Shown here: in pieces, positions 20,600 to 33,127 of the stretch
Layout: each line of letters starts with the position of its first letter
How positions within the stretch are numbered: position 1 is the first letter of the stretch
Assembly: GCA_025618425.1 (NCBI GenBank)
Contig: CM046842.1
Coordinates: forward strand, 28,345,733 to 28,409,732
DNA from: Heliocidaris tuberculata
Taxonomy: Eukaryota; Echinodermata; Echinoidea; Camarodonta; Echinometridae
Length of the DNA: 64,000 nt
Direction: 5' to 3'
Translations under genes and position numbers: made by a program
The notes under the pieces: model-generated
The model's input: only the letters and a program-made list of their open reading frames with translations
What the model was told of the DNA's origin: nothing
Databases searched by the model: none

Positions 20600-22137
20600 G
20601 CAATAAAGAATGATATTAATGAAATCACAACTCAAAGATTACTTTGAAAGATCCGGCATGTTTCCTGTTTTTCAATCTTCATATCGAAATCATCATTCAA
20701 CAGAAACTGCCTTGGTTAAACTTTTCAATGTTCTTCTACTGGCCGTAGACAAGGGGAATGAAGCAGTGTTAGTCCTCCTGGACTACACAGCTGCTTTTGA
20801 CACTATCGACCATAGCGTGTTACTTCGCCGCCTCAAAAAGATTTCTTGATATCCGGAACTGTTCTCGAATGGATCCGTTCATATCTTCACAGCCGTACTC
20901 AACGAGTCATCATCAATGACACGCTCTCTTCAGCATTCCCACTGAACTGCAAGGTTCCGCAAGGTTCCCTGGTCGGGCCGCTCCTTTTTCTTCTTTATAC
21001 CAGTCCATTGTCCAAAGTCACTGAATCCAACCAAGGTGTTCAGCATGTCGTGTATGCTGACGACACACAGATTTATGTTACACTAAAAACAAATGAAAAG
21101 GCTGAAGCAGCTCAAAAACTTCACAACTGTCTTGAGGACATTAAAATCTCGTCCTCAAACAACAAGCTCCTCAATGACCGAAAATTTGAGTTGATCCATA
21201 TATATTCAAAACATAGAAACACCACTTCGTTTCCGGATTTAGTTACTGATAATGTTTCTATTAAGAGTAGTGAATGGGTACATGATCTTGGTTTGATCAT
21301 TGACAAAAACCTTACCCTACAACACCACATTAAGCACATTTGTAAGTCAGCATCTTTTGGAATGTTCAAAATTGGGAAGATAAGGAAACTACTTGACCGA
21401 CCCACAACTGCCAAATTAACTCTTGCATTTGTTTCCTGTCACCTAGATTATTGTAATTCCATATTTTCTAACCTCCCTCATACCTTACTTCCACTTCAAC
21501 GGGTACAAAATTCTGCCGCAAGACTTGTCTCCCTCTCCAGGAAATCCGAGCCCATAACCCCAATCCTCCGTTCTCTCCACTGGCTTCCCATACATCACCG
21601 TATATCTTTTAAAGTTCTTCTGCTTACGTACAAAATTCTGAATGGGCAAGCCCCCAAATATCTCACAGATCTCATTTCCTTACGTTCCACTACTTTCTCA
21701 AGATCCCTCCGTTCACCCTCTAAAATGCAGTTAACTCCTGGACCTCGCACTTCCACAAAATATGGTGATCGTGCTTTTTCTACAATTGCCCCCTCTCTCT
21801 GGAATTCTCTACCTGCCTATATACATCTAGCCACTTCCGTTAATCAATTTAAGTCCCTGCTGAAAACTTACCTTTTTAGTAGATAGTCTTCTGGAATGGC
21901 CCAGTTGTGGGTCGGTCGATGGAGGTTTGATTTTAAATTTTCATTTACCATATTTATACACTGTATCTATTGTTTGAATTATAATAAGGTTTCTAATAAT
22001 TTTTGTATTTTTTATTATTTTGGATTTAATCTTAATTTTCCGGTAAACCGTGCGCTTAGAAACATCCGTATTAAGCGCCTAATGAATGTATTGTATTATT
22101 ATATTATTATTATTATTTATAAATCAAACTAAATAGA
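20600..22137 (+). mobile_element. CR1/L2-like LINE, 5'-truncated, frameshifted reverse transcriptase
   Basis: Two consecutive frames (20610-20849 and 20846-21886) together give the palm and C-terminal part of a non-LTR reverse transcriptase: TALVKLFND-like, DYTAAFDTIDHSVLLRRL, then VPQGSLVGPLLFLLY, the catalytic YADDTQIY, and the C-terminal ILRSLHWLPI...FKVLLLTYKILNGQAPKYL. The frame changes near 20848, one inactivating break; no endonuclease domain is present. The 3' end has a short ATT-rich tail (about 22095-22125). Dead element. Clade assignment is by motif style only. Confidence 0.85.
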
Positions 22138-22649
22138 CAAAAAAAAAATCATTGGCAATAAATGAGCTCATATTTTCGTTTCTCTCTAAAGGACAATTAT
22201 TCAAGTTCTTATTCTCACTGCAATAACGGTTTTCCTCCTTATTTCTGTCCACCCCCCCCCCCCCATCCTTCTTATCATGCTTTTTCCACTTCTTGTTCGT
22301 TCTCTTTTCCCGGTCTTTTTCTTTTTTCCTTTATATTGTAGGTCGCTATCGGGTTACATGAAGACAAAAAAATAGTCCAAGTCGGGTTTTTTTTTTTCCG
22401 TGTCTTCTTTTTATCTCATATTCAGACTTTGAAGATAACGCATAAGTCATTTCTGTTATATATGGAAAGGAATATATGTTTTGACCGATGTATGCATACG
22501 GTTACAGTATGAAACCGTTTATCACACACGTTTAAGAATAAAATAATTTTCTTACAACAGTGACTGCAATATCATGTTGCTTTCGGTACTCATGATTTTA
22601 ATTTTGGTTATACAACGAGAAGGGTATGAATTCTGCATCGATGAAACAG
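22138..22649. other. No gene seen
   Basis: Pyrimidine-rich and AT-rich DNA with a C-run at about 22251-22264. Confidence 0.5.
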
Positions 22650-25600
22650 CCTTCTTTGTCTTCATCTTGGATAACTGAACACTGGTACGAATTGATTGAC
22701 TTTTCCATTCAAAACGACCTATTGATTTACTAATTAGACATAATCACGGAAGAGATTTCCTTATTCTAATGCATTCGAAACCTTGACTACATTCATAATT
22801 AACCCTGAATACAAGTAGATATGACTCTACAATGGTATTGAGCAGTCTACGATAACTTAATTACACACCCGGAATCTACCTTTAATTGTAGATTTATACT
22901 CAACCAAAAAAGTAAGTTCCCCAGGACACTTTTCAATATCCATCCATGACACAGCCTTATTAGTACAGTATCTAAGAGGTGTATCCGTGCATTTCCACCA
23001 GGACCAAACGAAATTAACTTTTCTATCTGCTTTATAATGTACTTTAATATATTCAAAATGTTAACAAGAAAAAAAGGTGGCCTCTCCTTGCAAAAACTAT
23101 GATGGCGTCCAAGGTGACGAAAAAGGAATTTTATAAAATTTGTTGGGGGGGGGGGGGTCCTATTGTACCCTTTTGACAGCTTAGTCTGTAAATTTTTTGT
23201 TTAGAATGATATCCCGCACATATTGATGCCAACCAAAGTTAAGTAACTCACTGATTGTTGCCATGGCAACCGTCTATCTCATTACAAACCAATATGTTTT
23301 TGATAAGTTTTTGATATTTTGGGGTTGAAAATTTATTCGATTTTTAAACTTTAGTTTTAATATGGGTTTGATAAATATCTTTGGTGTATATAAACAACAT
23401 TGTGATAATGGGCATGTTGATTGCTTATCAGCACAGTACCATGCAAAGCATCATATAAACCTATGTTTTGTAGAAATCTGAGATTTTTAAATATGTGTTA
23501 ACACATTAAGCACGCAAACTTTAGCTTTAGGCTGTAACTATTTATCTCATAATCCTTTATTCAATGAAACTTGGAGATTATGTTCGGAATGATATTCCGC
23601 ATGTTTTAAACCAACAAAAGTGCATCTATAAGTTGTTTCAGTTGCTATGGCAACCATTACGGAATTACTGATTGTCATTTTTACAAAGTTTTGAAACGGA
23701 GATTTGTTTTGAATGTCAAGGATTCAACGCAAATGGGAGTCAGATATAATACCAAGGCACTTTAATACGGTATTGTTTGTAGATCTATTTCACCCAAATG
23801 AGATCAGGCGCGTTTATGTTCTTTATTCTTCATCTTTATCATGCTTCTACCTTTATTTGTTTAGCCGATTATACGTTTCTAATTGTGCCCAGCGACGTCC
23901 TTGTTCTTTCCAACTGGAACAACCAGTATTAGCTTGTTCATGTTAAATGAAATATGCTGAGAGGAGTTATCCCGTTGACTTTCCAACTGGAACAACCAAT
24001 ATTAGCTTGTTCATGTTAAATGAAATATGCTGAGAGGAGTTATCCCGTTGACTTTCCAACTGGAACAGCCAATATTAGCTTCTTCATATTTAATGAAATA
24101 TGCTGAGAGGAGTTAATTCTATGAATACAATGCGTAACTTTAGAGGTATTCAACAAATTTATGAATAATACAATCTACCGCTCTGATAATAGGTTATTCT
24201 TTTTCATCCAAAGTCTTAACCTCAATGGCTTCAATGCAATGGGATGGTTAGATTTAGACACTATGATTTGAAAATGAAAATACAAGACTGAATATTTGAT
24301 GTAAACGTTCCAGGAAATTGGACATCATTGACAACTATGGGATTACAAACATTAAGATTTATGGACAAAAGTGAAATTTGATTAGTCAAGAATTTTATAA
24401 ATATATTATAACAAAGCCCATGTGTAGACTTTGTACTTTGAAATGAATAGCTTGCTTGTTACATTTTGCAGAGTAGTCATTAGATATCATTGGTAATATG
24501 CCAGGATATTGTGATCTTTCAAGAACAACAAATCTTGATCTTGATAATAGTTGGAAAAGATTTAACAATGAACAACATGAATCACAGTATAATAGTTGTA
24601 ATAGAAGGTCTGACCAAAAAAATATTTATAGTTTTTATAATGGTTGTCGAGACAGTGGAACCTTTTGGGGTTAAAAAAGTCGAATTAACCCGCTGACTTC
24701 TGAATTATTTAACTCTCGATCATAGGCTTAATACAGGAGCCACCCAGTTCCCGTAGTCTTTGGGTTAACTACATTTACATGAGAATAACATACACTGGTA
24801 TTAATGATATCAAAGTTATTCAATTGATAAAGAAGCATGTATACTGTACATAGAATATGTGAATATTACTTTATTGCCTGTTTTGTGTTTACATGTACAC
24901 TATACTATGATTTGTTTTTCTGATTTATTTTTCATTTATATGAAGATCATGCAGCCGATCTCAAACACTGGGAGTTACTAGAATTCTTTATTATGATCTT
25001 AACCTCATATTTCGCTTTATTCAAGCAATGTTTTTTTTTTTATTTACATGACAAGAATGATCGTATTATAGAAATTTAGAGTGCATATTGACGTCTATTG
25101 TATACAAGTCATATAATTTGACAGAATACTGAACTAACTTTGCATTTCAGACTGTGATAGAAGCTTCATTACATTCAAATAATTTTAATGCTTGATAAAG
25201 TTTTGCAAACATGAATCGTGGGCCTATTTCTCTTTGTCAACCTCTAAACACAAACAAATCTGACAAAGTGATTTTGTGGTTTACAACGGTGAAAATTCTA
25301 TCCAGTGGATCCAATATTTCCACATAGCCAAAATCAAATTGTAGTTTCCTAAAAAAAAAAAAAAATCCTTAAATATCATGCTTAGGCATGATACTAAAAT
25401 AAGGCAATTCTTAGCACGTAAATTTTGTCATTTATTCACTGCATGAAAGTGTAAAATTCTCTGACATTTTAATTCATTACGGTACATAGCATCATATCCT
25501 TTATATGTTAAGCCTTTTATATTGGTCTTTTTTGTATACTTTTGCCTCATCTATACAAGTCAATAAGGATTTTTTTTAAAATTAATATACAAAATGAAAT

Positions 25601-27000
25601 TTGTTATTTTGGTGAAGCCAATCGGGAAGTTTGCCACAGTCAGTATACCTATCTTAACGTCTCTGTAAAATTTACATTACATGCATGAAAAAAATAAAAT
25701 GTTAAGCTCGTAGAAATAATCAGCTCAGCATGATTCATTCAACTGAAACAACTTAAAATTGGTTGTTCCAGTTGGAAAGAATGAAGATGTCACCAAGCAC
25801 CATTAGAAACATAATTGTGTGACATAGTCTGATAAACAAATAATAAAGAATAATAATCTCGTCTAATATTATTTGGGTGTACTATATTTACAAACAATAA
25901 TATAACTGCATGGGTATTATGTCTAACTCACATTTACGCTGAATATTTGACGTTCAAAGCAATTCCTATTTGAAAAAAAAACTATAAAAAATAAAATCTA
26001 ATGGAATAACAGTTGGAATGGCAATTGAAAGTAACATAAACATATCTAAAACCTTTTAAAACATGCGGAATATCATCTTGAAGAGGATCTCTAAGTTTCA
26101 TTGAATCATGCTTAGGAGATAAAAATGAAGAGGCTAAAAGGTAAAGTTTGTGTGCTCATTGTGTTAACAAATATTTTTTAAATAGCAAATTTCCACAAAA
26201 CAGCCCCCCCCCCTTTCTCTCTTTCTCCTCGATTTGACTTTCTTACACCCCTCCTCTTCTGCTGATAAGCATTAACATGTCCCCTAATTAAATGTAGTGT
26301 TAATGTACATCAAACAGATATACAATATCATTCTACTATTTGAATATTGTATCAAAGTTCACTCAAAAATATCAAAAACTTCTCAAAACCATGTTGGTTT
26401 GTATTGAGATAGACGGTTGCTATAGCGACAGTCAGTGAGGTGCATACGTTTGGTTGATATCAAAATGTGCGGAATATGATTCTAAATACGATGACCGAGT
26501 TCCAATGAAATCTGATAGTTATACATAAAGGTATAGGTTAACACGTCAAAATGGTACAAAAGGACCCCTTACAAACTTGAATAAAAGTATGTTTTCGTCA
26601 CCTTGGATGCTATCATGATTTTGCCATGAGAGGCCACTTTTTGTTTTCTTGTTAACTTTTCAATATCTTTCATTACATTACAAATAAGAATTTGAAAGAA
26701 AATGGTTTCGTTTAGTCCTGGTGGGGATGCACGGATACCCCTCTTAGATACCTTACTATGTTTGTCGTTATCTTGGATGACTGAACACCAGTGCGAAAAA
26801 TTGATTGACTTCTCCATCAAACACTTCCGATTAATTTACTAATTAGATATAATCATTTCCCTTTGCCTAATACATTCGAAACCTTGTCTACATCCATAAT
26901 TAACCCTGAATACAAGTATATATGGCTTTACAATGGTACTGAACGATCTACCATAAAGTAATTATACACTTCGATCTTACATTTAATTGTCAATAGAGTT
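22650..27000. mobile_element. Foldback structure: ~1 kb inverted arms inside ~240-bp direct repeats
   Basis: About 22925-23910 is an imperfect reverse complement of 25760-26750; for example TATCTAAGAGG.GTATCCGTGC near 22975 is mirrored near 26735, and CAACCGTCTATCTCA.TACAAACC near 23270 is mirrored near 26400. Outside the arms, 22655-22890 and 26755-26990 are direct repeats (GGAT.ACTGAACAC, TACTAATTAGA.ATAATC, AATTAACCCTGAATACAAGTA). The core (about 24118-25750) has no recognisable transposase. It may be a foldback transposon, or an inverted duplication within an older repeat. Confidence 0.7.
23907..24117. repeat. Three tandem copies of a 73-bp unit
   Basis: The unit starts TTTCCAACTGGAACAACCA and includes ATGCTGAGAGGAGTTA. 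Copies start at about 23907, 23980 and 24053. They lie at the inner edge of the left foldback arm; one complementary copy of the unit start is at about 25765 on the right arm. Confidence 0.85.
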
Positions 27001-27136
27001 ATGGTTATCGTTATCGGAAGGGTAAGACCGACCCTTACACTTTGCCAGTTTGTGGCATATTCATTAACACGGCATGAAAAGACAGATATGTTTATGAAAA
27101 CGCTGAAGCATTCCTGGCATTTGAAAAGTCGTCAAA

Positions 27137-27276
27137 ATGTTATATCTTGATAAAAGTAGTAGTGGTAGTAGTGGTAGTAGTGGTAGTAGTTGTTGTAGTA
27201 GTAGTAGCAGTAGTAGTAGAAATGATAATGATAACAATAATAATAATGATGATAATAATGATGATAATAATAATAA

Positions 27277-27307
<31 letters not shown>

Positions 27308-27335
27308 ATGATGATAATGATGATGAATACAACAA
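27137..27335. repeat. AGT and AAT/GAT microsatellite
   Basis: GGTAGT-type repeats followed by AAT/GAT runs. The low-complexity ORFs on both strands are not genes. Confidence 0.9.
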
Positions 27336-27369
27336 TGTTAATTCGTTCTAGCATAGCGCACATGTAGAG

Positions 27370-27655
27370 GTGTCGTAGTCGAGTGATTTAAGCACTTGAC
27401 TGGAGATGCGAAGATCGTGGGTTAGAACCCCGGCACGGCACTAGTGTTCTTTGGCAAGACATTAATCTACATTTGCCACTCTCAACCCAGGTGCTAAATG
27501 GGTACCGGTAGGGAGGAATTCCTTGAATGCTGTGAGCACCGAATTTGGTAGCCTAGCTAGAGCCGGGGTAATATGGAGCGCCTTGAGCACTTTATTACGA
27601 GGTGGATATGAGCGCTATAAAAATAACCAATATTATTATCATTATCATTATCTCA
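27370..27655 (+). mobile_element. tRNA-derived SINE, near full length
   Basis: The head TGTCGTAGTCGAGTG with B-box-like GTGGGTTAGAACCCC resembles the SINE at 12069. The body includes CTAAATGGGTACCGGTAGGG and GCTGTGAGCACC. The 3' end GGAGCGCCTTGAGCAC...GAGCGCTATAAAAAT followed by ATT repeats is typical of SINEs that borrow a LINE tail. Confidence 0.8.
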
Positions 27656-27724
27656 TTATGATATAACGATTTTTTTTTAAATATGATGTATAATTCCTTT
27701 TCTATATCCTGCCATAGGCGGCGC

Positions 27725-28470
27725 TCCGGGGGGGGGGGGGCAGGGCACATCCCCCCACTTTTTCAAGTACCCCCAAAGTGCCCCTTTTAATAGATGATAA
27801 GTGCCCCCTTTTCTTCGTATAATGCCCCTTTTTCTTTCTAATAAGTGCTTTTTTTACCTTCTGATAAGTGCCCCATATAACCTCAGACATTACTGCCCCT
27901 TTTGAAATCTAATAAGTGCCCTTTTTTCGTCTGATTAGTGCCCATTTTCCGTTCTAATAGTGCAATTTTTCCTTCTGAGTGCCCCTTTTCCTTCGTATAA
28001 CTGCGCCCCTTCTTCTTTCTGATAAATGCCCTTTTCACCTTCTGATAAGTGCCCCTTTTGAAATCTGTGCCTTTGTTTTTCGTCTAATTAGTGACCATTT
28101 TAAGTTCAAATAGTGCAATTTTCCCTTCTTATAAGTGCCCTTTTTAAACCCCTGGTAAGTGACCCTTTTTCTTCTTATGACTGCCCCTTCTTCTTTCAAA
28201 TAAGTGCCCCTTTTCACCTTCTGATAAGTGCCCATTTTAAGCTCAGATAAGTGCCCCCTTTGAAATCCGACAAGTGTCCCTGTATTCCTCTGATTAGTGC
28301 CTATTTTTCGTTCTAATAGTGCAAATTTTCCCTATGATAAGTGCCCTTTTCACCTCTGATAAATGCCTCTTTTCAAGTGCCCCTTTTTTCTTTCTAATAC
28401 TATTATTTTCTCTTTTGATAAGTGCCCCTTTTGTCTTTTGATATGTGCCCTACCTATATACCTATATATA
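27725..28470. repeat. Minisatellite of ~30-bp units (TAAGTGCCCCTTTT)
   Basis: About 25 degenerate units with the core GATAAGTGCCCCTTTT separated by TTCTTTCT-like spacers, after a G-run at 27729-27740. The open frames crossing it are a by-product of the repeat. Confidence 0.9.
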
Positions 28471-28714
28471 TTCAATTTTTTACCTATATACCCCGATGTC
28501 GCTTACAAACTGTGCCCTAAATTCCACAAAAGAGCCATATCCCTAGCTCCAAATAATCAGAGAAGCTTCATAATAATAGATCCCCCTACTGATATCAGCA
28601 CAATGTGAGGCCATGGAGCAGGGGACAGGAGGGGCACAATTCAATAAATTATAGAAGAATGAGCAGTGCCCCTAAATCATAACAGGAAGGAGGACAATAT
28701 TTTCTAAAATGTTT

Positions 28715-28840
28715 CCAAAGCTCGCTCGCTACGCTCGCTCGCATTTACCATTGTTTTTTAAAATCATATTAGGAAAATCGCTGCTATTCCAATTATCATA
28801 AATATTTTGCTCGCTCGTTCCGCTCGCTCGCAAATGAATA
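28715..28840. repeat. Two copies of a CTCGCTCG palindromic block
   Basis: GCTCGCTCGCTACGCTCGCTCG (in two overlapping parts, about 28722-28745) and a variant with TTCC in the middle (about 28808-28832). Each is a short CG-rich near-palindrome in AT-rich DNA, likely parts of one dispersed element. Confidence 0.6.
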
Positions 28841-28989
28841 ATCAGACCATTACCCTCAACTGCAAAGTAGTTTTTATCTAGAAACATGTTAAGACATAAA
28901 CAATGTGTCGAAAATGATCCTCGATAGTGTATTGATCAGAATGAAGTGGTATACTAATGTCTCAAAGTGGCTTGTTATCACCCTGCATC

Positions 28990-29135
28990 CCGCTCTCTAT
29001 CTCTCTCACTCTCTCCCCATCTTTTACTCTCTTTCTTTTCATTATCTCTCCGTATATGTTTCTCAATTTCTCTCCCATTTCCCCCTTCTTTCAAATCTCT
29101 CTCTCTCTCTCTCTCTCTCTTGCTATCTCTGTCAT
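28990..29135. repeat. CT-rich low-complexity tract
   Basis: CTCTCT repeats in a wider pyrimidine-rich stretch. All three forward frames are open because of composition. Confidence 0.85.
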
Positions 29136-29199
29136 TCTCTCCCTTTATTTCATGCATCTTAATGCTTATTGTGCTACATAATGGCTATGATTGTTTTGT

Positions 29200-29345
29200 T
29201 TTGTAATTGTTTATCAAATTGTATATCAGATTGTCATTTACAGTGTATTCCTTTGTATGATGTGTGTGTATATTCCATGTAATTCAGCCTTTGAGCTGCA
29301 ATATGATTTTTGATAAATACCTTTTTCAACAACAACAAAAAAAAA
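29200..29345 (+). mobile_element. LINE-like 3' tail
   Basis: GTAATTCAGCCTTTGAGCTGCAATATGA..., then AAATACC and a CAA-repeat tail, resembling the tails at 4524 and 5911. No coding part remains. Confidence 0.5.
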
Positions 29346-29569
29346 TTGGTTACGTCTCTGAGCACTTCAAGGATTTCGGCAATTATTTCCCAGGCTATTG
29401 ATTCGGCAACAATTATCAGCCCTACAGTGCATTATTTAAAGGGTCTCTGAGGCCAAAAAAAATAATTTGTATACAGTTAGAATGGATAAAATTAACCCCA
29501 AATAACTTTACCCGGCATTCTACAGGTTAGCGGTTAAGGAGTTTGAAGAAAATAAAGGACAGCGTAAAC

Positions 29570-29705
29570 GATCGACGCGCGGAACTCAACTGGAGTTGAG
29601 TTCCGCGCGAGCAGTTTTCTGTGCGTGTGCGTTTTTTTAATGCGTGCACGTTCGGCGAACGCCAAGACGCGATAATGGAATTATCGCGATCGCATTATCG
29701 CTTTG
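29570..29705. repeat. Cluster of perfect CG-rich hairpins
   Basis: 29576-29609 is a perfect 16-bp inverted repeat (CGCGCGGAACTCAACT and its complement, 2-base loop). About 29670-29690 is another (CGCGATAAT...ATTATCGCG). GC content is well above the surroundings. Confidence 0.8.
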
Positions 29706-29744
29706 TCGTCTGCTATGTGCAGCGCCGGGGCTGACAAACATTCG

Positions 29745-30175
29745 AAAATTGATTTGGGCTGGAACTTACGGATAATATTCAGCCCTAATGAAACAACAAA
29801 TGAATGAAGGATACAACGCAAATTTTTTTTATCGAATTGGAAATTGATTTGGTGCGTAACTTATGGATAATCTGCAACCCAAGTAGAACAATAAATGAAT
29901 GAAGTCATACAACGGAGAATGTTTTTAAAGAATCAAAAATTGATTTGGCGCTTAACTTAGGGATAATATACAGCCCAAATAAAATATGAAAGGAATGAAG
30001 TGTACAACGCAAATTGTTTTTTTATCGACTGGAAATTGATTTGGCGCGTAATTTATGGAGAATCTACAATCCAAATAAAATATGAAATGAATGAAGTATA
30101 CAACGCAAAATGTTTTTTTTTTTCATCAATTGGAAATTGATTTGGCGCGTAACTAATGGATAATATGTGACCCGT
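29745..30175. repeat. ~95-bp tandem repeat, block 1
   Basis: About five degenerate units beginning AAATTGATTTGG.GCGTAA and containing GAATGAAGTATACAACGCAA. The same unit resumes at 31390. Confidence 0.85.
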
Positions 30176-30179
30176 CACG

Positions 30180-31385
30180 TCAAAATGAGAAAGAAGTCGT
30201 ATTTTTTTCAAATTTAACTTTATTAATGATTATTATTCTCCATTTCATAAGCGTTAATTTGATATAAAGGTCATTTCTAGAGAGAGAGTATATGGCTTTA
30301 TAGTAGGGCTCTGGAAAAGTATTTCTTCCAGAAGTTTGACTTCCATTTTGTCTTCATGCACCAGTTTTTAATCTTTAATGCCAACTAGATTTTTTAAAAG
30401 TCCGTAGTAACCGTTTATCAATTTGAATAAAAACTAGTTCCTACGTTCCTTTAGGGTCTCTTCTCATGAAAACATAAGTTTTAATTCATATAAGTAATGA
30501 TTTCTAACGCTTTAATGGGTAGGTAAGTAAGTAGTTTCAAGCCACTGAAAAGGCTTCTCGCATCGACTTATTCCGTCTTTACCGTGCTATTTGTTATGAT
30601 TTTTTTTTATGCTGGTATATAGTCGATTTTACATTTTAAAAACCTAGAAAAGTTCTTTTCGTTTCATTTTTTTTTTTTTTTTTATAGATCTGTGATTGTG
30701 GTCTTCGAACAGTTTCAGCTTTGCTGCCGAAAAAGCAACTTTGGGTAATTTGCATATGCATAATTAGCATAAATTCATGGAAAATTGGCACAATTATTAC
30801 GCAATTCAAGCCATTTTTCCATGAAAGTTCTACATGTACTTTCATTCAACCAGGAAACTGTAGGTCCATGTTCTAACTATAAGGAAAAAAAATCACTTTC
30901 AGTTGTTCAAATATAATTAAATTGGTATTTACATGAACTTTACGTGATATCTAATTGAAAAAAAAAATACATTAAAATATAACTGTGTATTTCTTACGAT
31001 TAGAACAAGGAACTACAATTTCATGGAAATTTCGCATAATTATAGCCGCAGCGTTTTAAATGGCTATTATTGAATCTCTTTTCTTTCACCCACCTTGAAA
31101 GTGAAACTTGACACAATGCCTTCTGGTCTTTGCTTTCTCTTTGAAAGCTAAGTTGTTGTTTTTTTCTCTTTGCTCTCTAATGATACAGTAATAAAACCAA
31201 GAAGTATTTAAAGTCACGCTACAACAAAAAAATCTTTTGTTTGACATTTTCCTTTCTTCCTGCAAGTTATCTCCAAACTTTTCAGTTGCAGCTTTCCTAT
31301 AAGGTGTGCTTAAGAGCATGGAGTTCATGTCCTGGCGATTATTGATCGCACCCCCTCCCCCCCCCCCCCCGAATCACGCCTTTTA
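30180..31385. other. Gene-free spacer between two blocks of the same tandem repeat
   Basis: AT-rich DNA with T-runs (about 30667-30682) and a C-run at 31358-31370. No exon recognised. It may be an insertion into a once continuous array. Confidence 0.5.
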
Positions 31386-31389
31386 TGTC

Positions 31390-31915
31390 GAATATAACAT
31401 TGGTTTGGCGAATAAATTACAAAGAATCTACAGACCAAATGAAACAAACAAATTAGAACTTAGACGCAAATTACATTTATCAAATCAAAAATTGATTTGG
31501 CGCTTAATTTAGGGATAATATAGGCCTACAACCAAAATAAAATATGAAATGAATGAAGTATACAACGCAAAATGTTTTTTTTTTTTTTTTTTTTTTTTTA
31601 ATCGGATTGGAAATTGATTTGGCGCGTATTAAACTAATGGATAATCATAATATACAACCCAAACAAAACATTAAATGGATGAAGTATACAACGCAAACTG
31701 TTTTTATCGAACTGAAAATTCAGTTGGCGCGTAATTTATGGAGAATCTACAACCCAAAAGAAAACAACAGATGAATCAAGTATTCAACACAAAACGTTTA
31801 AGTCGAATAGAAAATTGGTTTGGCGCATAAATTACAAAGAATCTATAGACCGAATGAAACAACAAATAAATTAGAACTAAGTCGCAAAATACATTCATCG
31901 AATCTAAAATTGAAA
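31390..31915. repeat. ~95-bp tandem repeat, block 2
   Basis: About five units of the repeat seen at 29745-30175 in the same orientation, with T-run expansions at about 31574-31599 and 31926-31946. Confidence 0.85.
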
Positions 31916-31949
31916 GTGAAGACTTTTTTTTTTTTTTTTTTTTTTTTAT

Positions 31950-33040
31950 TTGGTGGAGAACCCGGGTTCCTGAATCGATATATCGTTAGGTGAGCTATCG
32001 TTATCGATCGATTAGTCTTTGCTCAAGTCTTATTTATATTAATTTTGGGGGGTATTTTATTTTCAAAAATCAGTATCTCCTGTATGCTGTCACGGTTGAA
32101 TGTCGTGTTAAGTTTTCTGGGGTTGATTTTGTGTAAGCTAACTATACACAAATTATTTTTTCAGGCCTCAGGTACCCTTTAACTCTTTCATGACAGGAAT
32201 TATTAAAGGGCTAAATTGATCACATTTTCTTCTTCAAATTGGCAACAATAATATTTTCCTTTAAGTGCTACATAGTTCTAATAAAATGTAATGTCTTTGA
32301 AATCAACATACATGGGTCAGAACTTTGTCAAAAATTTGAAAAAAATTGCCAATTTTGATAAAAATCAATGATTCTGAACCTCTCAGAGTGTTGCCAATTT
32401 AAGGATTTTAAAGCTTATTCTACTAGTTAAAATTCCAGACATCAAACGTAATATGGTCATTTAACAAAATGGACACAGTGTGTGCAGAAATTTTTGCTCT
32501 TTCTACTCATGTATCTGGTATATTTTTTTGAGCCCTGAATCAAAAGTTATTGAGCCAAACCACAAAATGTGGTCAATTGTCTCGAAATGGTTAATGTTGT
32601 TCTGCTTTAGCAATTCATATATCTGTTTATATAAATTAAGAACTACTTTAATGATGTTGGGTAGATTATATTTAGCTAGTTTATGTTTAAATTGTTACGT
32701 TAATGGTGATTTGTCGATTGAATGCCTTTTCTTTATGTAAAATTTGAATATAATAATGTCGAAAAAGGACGACACGATAACAGTTTCAAAATAAAAACAA
32801 GGAAAAACACATAGCATTTGAAAGAATGGTACATGTTCCGAAGTTGCATGCTCCATCCTCAGCCTGAATTCTACAACAGAATCAACATTATGTATACCCT
32901 CTGGTTACAAAGAATACATAAACCATCATGAGTGACTGAATTGTTGTAAATTTACACGAAAGTAGACGTCTTACATAAAATAAATACAAAGTAGGATGTA
33001 CATGTATATATTCATTCACAACTTATTTAATCTGATGTTC
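31950..33040. other. No gene seen
   Basis: AT-rich DNA. A frame at 32480-32740 shows no domain. On the minus strand this is where the intron of the possible signal-peptide gene would run. Confidence 0.5.
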
Positions 33041-33048
33041 ATTCTTAC

Positions 33049-33127
33049 CTATTGAGGAGGAGACTATGATGGACAAAAATAGAACAATCATCGTCAAGAA
33101 GTAGGTAATTGTCCTGAAACACCTCAT
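33049..33127 (-). CDS. Possible signal-peptide exon of a third secreted or membrane protein
   Basis: On the minus strand an ATG (33125-33127, G at -3) opens 26 codons with two arginines in the first five residues followed by a hydrophobic core (TYFLTMIVLFLSIIV) and small residues (SSSIG), as in a signal peptide. The frame then meets G|GTAAGAAT, a good donor at 33048, in phase 1, the same phase as the signal-peptide exon of the FN3 gene at 49369. No following exon was recognised at lower coordinates, so the gene's identity and reality are uncertain. A chance hydrophobic ORF next to a donor-like site cannot be excluded. Confidence 0.4.

Noticed and set aside
27725..28470. CRISPR-like spaced repeat
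   Set aside because: Units are degenerate and so are the spacers; the context is eukaryotic and the pattern is a minisatellite.
28905..29206. Three overlapping Ser/Leu-rich ORFs
   Set aside because: Composition effect of a CT-rich tract.
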